NCBI GenBank assembly: GCA_041861885.1
Contig: JBGVUE010000001.1
Location: forward strand, 1,724,001 to 1,788,000
Origin: Haloimpatiens sp. FM7315
GTDB lineage: Bacteria; Bacillota; Clostridia; Clostridiales; Clostridiaceae
Direction of reading: 5' to 3'
Length of the DNA: 64,000 nucleotides
Positions 57,795 through 64,000 of the stretch are shown piece after piece (the stretch's first letter is position 1; every line of letters begins with the position of its first letter). A model generated the notes under the pieces. It ran no database searches and had not been told where the DNA came from. It was given only the letters and a program-made list of their open reading frames with translations. A program made the translations under genes and the position numbers.

Positions 57795-58658
57795 TTATGC
57801 TCTAGCTCTTTTACTTCTATTTTTAAATATTACCCAAAGAGGGCTTGCTATAAATATTGAAGAATAGCATCCACATGCAATACCTATTATTAAAGGCTGA
57901 GAAAATTCTCTTACAGAAGGAACAAAAATATTAACGGAAACAATAGTAATTAAAGTTGTAATTACAGTATTTATAGATCTTGTCATTGTTTCATTTATGC
58001 TCTTATCTGCAATTTCTGAAACCTTCTTGCCTCTTAATTTTCTCTGATTTTCTCTAATTCTATCAAACACAACAATAGTATCGTTTATTGAATAACCTAA
58101 AATAGTAAGTATCGCCGCAATAAATGGTGAGTTAACAGGTACTTGGAAGATAGCATATACACTTATTGTAACTAAAATATCATGAAGTAGTGCAATTACA
58201 GCTGCAAGTCCAAATCTAAACTCAAACCTAAAGCCTATGTATATAAGCATAGCAATTATGGCAAGTATACTAGAGGTAAAAGCCTTCTTTTTTAATTCAT
58301 TACCAACGGAGGCTCCCATAACTTCTTGGCTTTTTAGTTCTGCTTTTTTATATTTCGCTTTTATATCTTTAAACACTTTGTCAATTCCATTATTATCAAG
58401 AGAATTGCTTTTTATTTCAAGTTCAATTTTTCCTTCTGAAAAAGCTTTATTAGTTTGGAATTCTTTTGTGTATTTTTTTATTATTTCATCTACATCAGGT
58501 TTATTAAACTCTTGATTCATAGCTATTTGTACAATAGTACCACCTTTAAAATCAATACCAAAGTTTAAACCTTTTGTAAAAAGCATAAACATACCTATTA
58601 TTATAACCACAAGAGATATTGAAAACCATATTTTAAACTTACCTACAAATTTAAACAT
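57795..58658 (-). CDS. secF: Protein translocase subunit SecF
   Basis: SecF, with SecD, uses the ion gradient to help pull exported proteins out of the SecYEG channel. The 287-residue protein begins near MFKFVGKFKIWFSISL, has the periplasmic GLNFGIDFKGGT motif, then five more helices with VTISVYAIF, LGYSINDTIVVFDRIREN and RSINTVITTL, all SecF signatures. The ATG at 58658 is eight bases from GGAGG and overlaps secD by eight bases; a GTG two codons earlier is less likely. Confidence 0.95.
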   Translation of the reverse strand: MFKFVGKFKIWFSISLVVIIIGMFMLFTKGLNFGIDFKGGTIVQIAMNQEFNKPDVDEIIKKYTKEFQTNKAFSEGKIELEIKSNSLDNNGIDKVFKDIKAKYKKAELKSQEVMGASVGNELKKKAFTSSILAIIAMLIYIGFRFEFRFGLAAVIALLHDILVTISVYAIFQVPVNSPFIAAILTILGYSINDTIVVFDRIRENQRKLRGKKVSEIADKSINETMTRSINTVITTLITIVSVNIFVPSVREFSQPLIIGIACGCYSSIFIASPLWVIFKNRSKRARA

Positions 58659-59902
58659 GTTCACTACCTCCTTTCACTCCAAAATGAGATAATTTACTTA
58701 ACATTCCCATATCAATAGTAAGTTTTAGTAAAAATCTAGTTATAGTAAGAGCTGTAAATATACTTATTACTATACCTATAACTAATGTTAAAGCGAATCC
58801 CTTTACACTACCAGATCCAAGCATGTATAGTATAACTCCTGCTATAATTGTTGTTATATTAGAATCCAGTATAGAACTTAAAGCCCTATGGAATCCTGAA
58901 TCAACTGAAGATATTACAGACTTTCCAGTTTTAAGCTCTTCCTTAATTCTTTCAAATATAAGGACATTGGCATCTACTGCCATACCAACTGTCAATAAAA
59001 ATCCTGCGATACCTGATAAAGTCAAAGTTGCACCTATTGCAACAAAAGCTAATAAAACTAAAATTATATAAATAATTAAAGCTATATCTGCAACTATTCC
59101 AGGCACTCTATAATAAAGAAGCATAAATATTAACACAAGACCTATACCTATAGCCCCTGCCTTTACACTTTTAGGTAGTGCTGATGCACCTAATGTTGAA
59201 CCAACGGTTTTTGCTGTTACAGTTTTCAAAGTAACTGGAAGAGCACCTGAATTTATAATATTAGCTTGTTTAGTAGCTTCTTCCATGCTTTTACTTCCTT
59301 CAATAATAGCTTTGCCACCATTTATTACACTATTTACTTTTGGATTAGTCAATTCCTCACCATCCATAGTTATAGCTATCTTTTGGCCTAAAAATTTCTT
59401 TGTTGCCTCTGCAAATTTTTTGATCCCTCTTGATTTAATTCAAGTCCTATTATTGGTGCATTATTTTCGTTTAAATAAGCTGTTGCTTTTTTTACATCTT
59501 TACCAGTAAGAACTGTAGTTTTATCAGGTCCTACAAATTTAAGTTCTCCTGTTTTTATAACGCTATCTATAATTTCTTTAGCATCAAATTTTCCTGGAAT
59601 TTCAATTCTAATTCTATTTCTTCCTTCTTTAGACACAACAGTCTCACTTACACCCATTTTATTTACCCTCATAGATATAAGTTCTATTGCTTTGTCCATA
59701 GTCTTTTGATCTACTTTTCCTTGAATTTCTTCAACTACAGAAACCCCTCCTTGAAGATCCAATCCCTTGTTTATTCCTTGAGAAATTGGCACTATTTCAT
59801 ATCCGAATAATTTTAATCCATTTATACTTACAAATGCAGCAAAAAAACTATAGCTACACTTAATATAAATAGAAAGATACTTTTCTTCCTATTTTTCTTC
59901 AT
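58651..59902 (-). CDS. secD: Protein translocase subunit SecD (two frame breaks)
   Basis: SecD partners SecF. Corrected length is 417 residues: N-terminal helix from ATG 59902 (MKKNRKKSIFLFILSVAIVFF), the GINKGLDLQGGVSVV motif, P1 domain, then five helices with GMAVDANVLIFERIKEEL and DSNITTIIAGVILY. Two homopolymers are one base short: A7 (59841-59847), which cuts off the first helix, and T6 (59416-59421), which splits NQEGSKK from FAEATKKFLGQ. The short P1 domain is usual for Gram-positive SecD. Confidence 0.93.
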
Positions 59903-59981
59903 GTTTATCCCCCTTTACTAAGTGATAATATTTTTAATTATAGTACCTTATTACTATTTAGTCAATATAGTAAATTATAGA

Positions 59982-61349
59982 TTATTCTTCCATCATGCTT
60001 TCAGCCTTCAAGGCTATAGCACATTCTATTCTTTTCTTTTGCATTTTACAGCCTAATTCATATGGCTTATGAATATCACCATTAAAATTATAGTTATTTG
60101 CTTGACATCCACCACTACAATAAAATCTTGCCCAGCAGTCTTTACATTTTGGTTTATTATATATATGAGCTTCACGGAATTTTTTGGCTATATCCATATT
60201 CATATCATCTTCGTATATAGTTCCCAATTTAAAATCTTCGTTTCCTACGAACTGATGGCATGGATACACATCTCCAGTTGGTGTTATAGCTACATATTCA
60301 TGTCCTGCACCACAACCTGAAATTCTTTTATATACACAAGGTCCTCCATTTAAATTAATATTAAAATGATAGAAATTAAAGGAGTTTCCTTCTTTTTGCC
60401 TCTTAGACATTTCCCTATAGAGTTTATCGTACTGCTCAAATATAACCGGTAAATCCTCTTCTCTTAATGATAAAGGACTTTCTTCTGGAAGCACTACAGG
60501 CTCTACTGATATTTCCTTAAATCCTAAGTCAACAAAATGTTTAATATCATTATAAAAATCAGTGTTTTCACGAGTAAAAGTTCCCCTTACATAGTGCTGC
60601 TTTTTAGGATCTCTTTTTTCAACCATTTCTTTTATTTTCGGTAAAATGGTATCATAACTTCCTTTTCCCTCAGCATCAAATCTTACTCTATCGTTGACTT
60701 CTTTTCTTCCATCTATACTAAGCACTATGTTAACCATGTTCTCATTTAAATAATTCATTATCTCATCATTTAATAAAGTACAATTTGTAGTCATGGTAAA
60801 TCTAATGCTTTTATTGTACCTCTTTTCAAGTTCTCTTCCATAATTAACTATTTCTTTAATGTTTTCAAAAGCAAGTAATGGTTCTCCTCCAAACAAATCG
60901 ACCTCAATATTTTTTCTAGGTCCTGAATGTTTTACTACAAAATCTAAGGACTTTTTACCAACTTCAACAGACATAATTTGACTTTGTCCATGATATTTTC
61001 CCTCATCAGCAAAACAGTATTTACATCTTAAATTGCATGCATGAGTAACATTTAAACACAAGGCTTTTATATATGAAGCTCCTTCTGTGCTTTTTTTAGC
61101 TATATCTTCATACAAATCTTTTGTGTAAATAAGACCCTCTTTTATTAATTCTTCTATTTCCTTATGAGCTTCTCTTATATCTGCATCTGAGTATTTACAT
61201 TTATACTCTTTTATTAGTTCCTCTACAGATTTTAATCTATCATCATCTAATAAGTCATATACTAATTCATCTACAATATGTACAGAACCTGTATTTACAT
61301 CTAGAACGTAATAGGTATCCTCTTGTTTAAATTTATGAATGTTTGCCAC
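59982..61349 (-). CDS. scfB: SCIFF peptide radical-SAM maturase
   Basis: This radical-SAM SPASM enzyme (455 residues) installs a thioether bridge in the SCIFF peptide encoded just upstream. It has an N-terminal peptide-recognition region (HKFKQEDTYYVLDVNTGSVHI), the SAM cluster motif CNLRCKYCFADEG, VDLFGGEPLL, and a C-terminal SPASM set (CGAGHEYVAITPTGDVYPC, CKDCWARFYCSGGC, LGCKMQKKRIEC) for two more clusters. It begins at a GTG codon eight bases after GGAGG. The best-studied relative is CteB of Clostridium thermocellum. The frame is intact. Confidence 0.95.
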   Translation of the reverse strand: MANIHKFKQEDTYYVLDVNTGSVHIVDELVYDLLDDDRLKSVEELIKEYKCKYSDADIREAHKEIEELIKEGLIYTKDLYEDIAKKSTEGASYIKALCLNVTHACNLRCKYCFADEGKYHGQSQIMSVEVGKKSLDFVVKHSGPRKNIEVDLFGGEPLLAFENIKEIVNYGRELEKRYNKSIRFTMTTNCTLLNDEIMNYLNENMVNIVLSIDGRKEVNDRVRFDAEGKGSYDTILPKIKEMVEKRDPKKQHYVRGTFTRENTDFYNDIKHFVDLGFKEISVEPVVLPEESPLSLREEDLPVIFEQYDKLYREMSKRQKEGNSFNFYHFNINLNGGPCVYKRISGCGAGHEYVAITPTGDVYPCHQFVGNEDFKLGTIYEDDMNMDIAKKFREAHIYNKPKCKDCWARFYCSGGCQANNYNFNGDIHKPYELGCKMQKKRIECAIALKAESMMEE

Positions 61350-61375
61350 TTTTTTTGCCTCCCTATTAAAATTTA

Positions 61376-61400
61376 AGACAGTAACATAAAGTTACTGTCT
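61376..61400. terminator. Stem-loop between the SCIFF peptide and maturase genes
   Basis: A perfect 10-bp stem AGACAGTAAC / GTTACTGTCT with a 5-base loop. The T run after it is weak on the minus strand, so it may act as a partial terminator or 3' stabiliser that gives more peptide than enzyme message. Confidence 0.65.
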
Positions 61401-61420
61401 CTAAATTATATCAGCATACA

Positions 61421-61558
61421 CTAATTTTCACAAGCTAAATTAGCAACTGTGCAAGAAGTCTTACATGCTGATTGGCATGAGTTTGCACACTCTTTGCATC
61501 CTGGTTTCTTTAAACTTTCTTTTATGTTTGCTTTGTTTATAGTTTTTATATGTTTCAT
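61421..61558 (-). CDS. scfA: SCIFF precursor peptide (six cysteines in forty-five residues)
   Basis: A 45-residue peptide with exactly six cysteines at 21, 24, 28, 32, 36 and 43 and a basic leader MKHIKTINKANIKESLKKPG. It is a ribosomally made, post-translationally modified peptide found throughout Clostridia. In the studied relative the maturase links Cys32 to Thr37; both residues are present at the same positions here. The ATG follows GGAGG. Its job in the cell is not known; its place by secDF and yajC is constant in clostridia. Confidence 0.95.
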   Translation of the reverse strand: MKHIKTINKANIKESLKKPGCKECANSCQSACKTSCTVANLACEN

Positions 61559-61648
61559 GTAAATTCCTCCAATCGTTATTTTTACTAACTCTACTTCCAT
61601 AAACTCGTTATAAATTATATCACAGATTGCTGATTAAATAAAGATTTT

Positions 61649-62013
61649 CTACATATTAATTCCTAGCATACCTGACAATACACCTACAATTAAAGCTAAA
61701 GAAATTCTAATTAAATCCCTAAAATTCAAAGCAATATCTCTTCCTGCAAATACAGAGACAATATACAAAATAAGCATATACAAAAAGCCAAGATAAGACC
61801 TAACATCCAGCCTCTTTGCCCTGATTTTCTTGCAGAATAGAAAGCTCCATACATTATGCTTATTAATGTAAGTATTAAAATAAATACTCCCTTTATAGCT
61901 TCTACACTTGGTAAGAAGAAACTAATTATTGAAAAAATCACCATAGCAGCTATAGTTACTATAAAAGCCTTTATTAACCCATCTAAAACACAATGAAATC
62001 TTTTTTTATTCAA
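61649..62013 (-). CDS. TIGR04086-type membrane protein (one frame break)
   Basis: A small membrane protein of 121 residues when corrected, of the TIGR04086 type commonly placed next to the SCIFF gene. Four helices are visible (AFIVTIAAMVIFSIISFFL, VFILILTLISIMYGAFYSA, and two C-terminal ones). An A5 run (61782-61786) one base short changes LAFLYMLILYIVSVFAGRD to a wrong tail; restored, it ends LSGMLGINM at 61649. TTG start behind GGAGGTG. Function unknown. Confidence 0.85.
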
Positions 62014-62075
62014 AACATAACACCTCCTATTTATCTAATAAAATATATGATACTAGAAGGTGTTTAATGCCTTTA

Positions 62076-62349
62076 TTATTTTTCTTCAGTGTTATTTATA
62101 ATACTACCTATAGCATTTTTGAAAATTTAATTCTTGCTTTATCTGGTCCTGTTTGAAGTATAACATAATCTTCTTTCATAGAAGTAATTATACCTATTAC
62201 TCCCCCTCTTGTCATAACCTCATCATTCACTTTTAATTCCTGAAGCATATTATTATATTTTTTCTTCTTTTCTTTTCAGGAATTATTAGTATCAAATAAA
62301 GAAATGCAAAACTAACAACAAGTGTTAAAATAGGAATTAGTCTTTCCAT
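62076..62349 (-). CDS. yajC: Preprotein translocase subunit YajC (two frame breaks)
   Basis: YajC is a single-helix accessory of the SecDF complex. Corrected length is 91 residues: helix MERLIPILTLVVSFAFLYLI then IIPEKKRRKKYNNML, the conserved LKVNDEVMTRGGVIGII and a short tail ending NNTEEK. A T6 run at 62258-62263 and a T5 run at 62116-62120 are each one base short. The ATG at 62349 follows GAGGAGG. It lies between tgt and the TIGR04086-type gene, ahead of secDF. Confidence 0.93.
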
Positions 62350-62374
62350 TTTTATTCCTCCTCTTTATATAATT

Positions 62375-63511
62375 TTAAGCTCTGCCATTCCAATGAACTA
62401 ATTTCTCTTCTTTAAATTCTTTAAAATAATCACCATCTATAGCATTTCTAATATCCTCCATTAATTTGTTGTAAAAGTGCAAATTATGAAGGACACATAG
62501 TCTCATAGCAAGCATTTCCTTTGCTTTAAACAAGTGTCTTATATATGCTCTTGTATAATGAGTACAAGTAGGACAAGTACAACCCTCATCTATAGGAGCT
62601 GAATCTAATTCAAATTTTGCGTTCATAAGATTAATCTTACCATTCTTAGTAAACACATGTCCATGCCTTCCATTTCTAGCCGGTAGCACACAATCAAAAA
62701 AATCTACACCTCTATCAACTGCCTCTAAAATATTACTAGGAAGTCCTACTCCCATTAAATATATAGGTTTTTCTTGAGGTAAATAAGGAACAACTGCATC
62801 TATTATTCTATACATTTCTTCATGACTTTCTCCTACAGCTAGACCACCTATAGCATATCCATCTAAATTCATTTTAGATATTGTTTTTGCATGTTCAATT
62901 CTTATATCTTCATAAACCCCACCCTGATTTATACCAAATAACATCTGTTTATTGTTAACTGTATCAGGAAGAGAATTTAATCTGTCCATTTCAATTTTAC
63001 ATCTTTCAAGCCATCTAGTTGTCCTATTAACTGATTGAGTAACATAATCTCTTGTTGAAGGATTGTGTATGCATTCATCAAAAGCCATAGCTATAGTTGA
63101 GCCTAAATTACTTTGTATTTGCATGCTTTCCTCAGGGCCCATGAATATTTTTCTTCCATCAATATGAGAATTAAAATATACTCCTTCTTCCTTTATTTTT
63201 CTAATACTAGATAATGAAAATACTTGAAATCCGCCTGAATCTGTAAGTATTGGTCTGTCCCAATTCATAAATTTATGTAGGCCTCCCATTTTTCTTACAA
63301 CATCATCTCCTGGTCTTAAATGCAAATGATAAGTATTTGAAAGTTCTACCTGGCAGCCAATATCTTTTAAATCCATTGAGGAAACTGCTCCCTTTATGGC
63401 TGCAAGGGTTCCAACATTCATAAATACTGGAGTCTTTATAGTTCCATGTACTGTTTCAAATTTTCCTCTTCTAATTTTACCACTTTTCTTAAGTAGTGTA
63501 TATTTTCCCAT
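62375..63511 (-). CDS. tgt: Queuine/preQ1 tRNA-guanine transglycosylase
   Basis: Tgt swaps guanine 34 for preQ1 in tRNAs with GUN anticodons on the way to queuosine. The 378-residue protein has the catalytic DSGGFQVFSL (Asp), DCVLPARNGRHGHVF with the second Asp, and the zinc site GCTCPTCTHYTRAYIRHL...RLCVLHN. Frame intact, usual length, ATG behind AAGTGA. It follows queA, which acts next in the pathway. Confidence 0.97.
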   Translation of the reverse strand: MGKYTLLKKSGKIRRGKFETVHGTIKTPVFMNVGTLAAIKGAVSSMDLKDIGCQVELSNTYHLHLRPGDDVVRKMGGLHKFMNWDRPILTDSGGFQVFSLSSIRKIKEEGVYFNSHIDGRKIFMGPEESMQIQSNLGSTIAMAFDECIHNPSTRDYVTQSVNRTTRWLERCKIEMDRLNSLPDTVNNKQMLFGINQGGVYEDIRIEHAKTISKMNLDGYAIGGLAVGESHEEMYRIIDAVVPYLPQEKPIYLMGVGLPSNILEAVDRGVDFFDCVLPARNGRHGHVFTKNGKINLMNAKFELDSAPIDEGCTCPTCTHYTRAYIRHLFKAKEMLAMRLCVLHNLHFYNKLMEDIRNAIDGDYFKEFKEEKLVHWNGRA

Positions 63512-63531
63512 TTATTCACTTCCTTAGTTCA

Positions 63532-64000
63532 TTATTTTATAAACATAGCATCTCCAAAGCTAAAAAATCTATATCTTTCTTTAACAGCTGTATTATATGC
63601 ATTCATTATACTATCTCTACCTGCTAAAGCACTTACAAGCATTATTAAAGTAGATTCAGGTAAATGAAAATTAGTAATTAATGCATCAACTATTTTTAAT
63701 TTACATCCTGGATATATAAATATATCCGTCCAACCTGATTGTTCTCTTGCTATACCATCTTTTTTACCTATAGTTTCTAAAGTTCTACAAGAAGTTGTAC
63801 CAACAGCAACTACTCTACCGCCTTTTTTCTTAGTTTCGTTAATAACTTCCGCAGTTTCTTTAGACATAGTATAGTATTCAGAATGCATATGATGATCTTC
63901 TATTTTTTCTACCTTTACAGGTCTAAAAGTACCTAGCCCTACATGAAGGGTTACAAAAGCTAACTTAATTCCCTTGTCTTGTATTTTTTTAAGAAGTTCT
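63532..64000 (-). CDS. queA: S-adenosylmethionine:tRNA ribosyltransferase-isomerase QueA (5' end outside window)
   Basis: QueA adds the cyclopentane-diol part to preQ1 in tRNA. The last 155 or so residues are visible and open at the right edge. They show [43 protein letters not shown] and [17 protein letters not shown], all QueA signatures, and end GDAMFIK. An internal ATG at 63888 is not the start. Located 20 bases upstream of tgt as in most bacteria. Confidence 0.96.
   Translation of the reverse strand, partial: ELLKKIQDKGIKLAFVTLHVGLGTFRPVKVEKIEDHHMHSEYYTMSKETAEVINETKKKGGRVVAVGTTSCRTLETIGKKDGIAREQSGWTDIFIYPGCKLKIVDALITNFHLPESTLIMLVSALAGRDSIMNAYNTAVKERYRFFSFGDAMFIK

Noticed and set aside
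3677..62263. Programmed frameshifting or phase variation as the cause of the many breaks
   Set aside because: Breaks occur in essential genes with no slippery-site pairing or pseudoknot pattern, some genes have two or three, and nearly all show the same one-base loss; a sequencing artefact explains them more simply.
1..64000. CRISPR arrays, tRNA or rRNA genes, insertion sequences
   Set aside because: No regularly spaced repeats, cloverleaf-like genes, rRNA stretches or transposase motifs were seen on reading both strands.

Overview
The window is strongly AT-rich and almost entirely coding on the minus strand. It reads as a chromosomal segment of a spore-forming, proteolytic anaerobe of Clostridium sensu stricto, in the neighbourhood of C. 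botulinum, C. sporogenes, C. novyi or C. tetani. The evidence is the spoIIGA-sigE-sigG and sigK sporulation genes, the SCIFF peptide with its radical-SAM maturase, an oxygen-independent HemZ-type enzyme, an ISC-type iron-sulfur cluster operon and a complete oxidative ornithine (Stickland) pathway. The species call is inference.

Layout by coordinate (minus-strand genes are transcribed from high to low numbers). 1-5.9 kb: phosphate uptake and sensing (pstC, pstS, phoR, phoB), pgeF, nrdR and a YmxH-type protein. 6.1-8.5 kb: sigG, sigE, spoIIGA. 8.7-14.8 kb: ftsZ, ftsA, a family 2 glycosyltransferase, pilT, sigK. 14.9-23.9 kb: udk, trhP, trmR, mltG, typA, rnjA, a Fur-family regulator, a DUF1292 protein, ruvX, ireB. 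24-30.6 kb: alaS behind a T-box leader, two IscU-type scaffolds flanking mnmA, then iscS and iscR. 30.6-36.7 kb: a mixed set (rarA, GDSL esterase, HNH protein, zinc ribbon, unknown protein, flavin reductase-like, ParB-like, AEC transporter). 36.8-46.3 kb: the ornithine operon ord-ortA-ortB-oraS-oraE-glmL-like-orr with a sigma-54 promoter and a sigma-54 activator gene just upstream. 46.5-47.7 kb: a two-subunit ThrE-type exporter, the only plus-strand genes. 47.8-64 kb: csoR-like, aspS, hisS, hemZ, a metallo-beta-lactamase-fold hydrolase, dtd, rel, apt, a degraded DHH protein, secF, secD, SCIFF maturase and peptide, a TIGR04086-type membrane protein, yajC, tgt and queA.

How the parts work together: the ornithine block would racemise L-ornithine (Orr), shift its amino group with a B12/PLP aminomutase (OraS/OraE), oxidise the product (Ord) and cleave it thiolytically (OrtA/OrtB), under a PAS-AAA-Fis activator acting with sigma-54. 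The iscR-iscS-iscU-mnmA block couples cluster assembly to tRNA thiolation. The trhP-trmR and tgt-queA pairs modify tRNA wobble positions. The 53-64 kb block joins protein export (secDF, yajC) to stringent response, nucleotide salvage and a ribosomally made peptide.

Caveat for every reader: at least 21 genes carry frame breaks (32 counted), and nearly all look like a homopolymer (A/T, once G/C) shortened by one base. Restoring one base at each site gives full-length proteins with exact multiples of three. I therefore read these as sequencing or assembly errors, give the corrected gene spans, and state the break points. I do not see a CRISPR array, prophage, insertion sequence, tRNA or rRNA. 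The window is mostly ordinary core genome; the most interesting parts are the sigma-54 ornithine regulon, the SCIFF locus, and a RecJ-like protein that has lost its catalytic residues.
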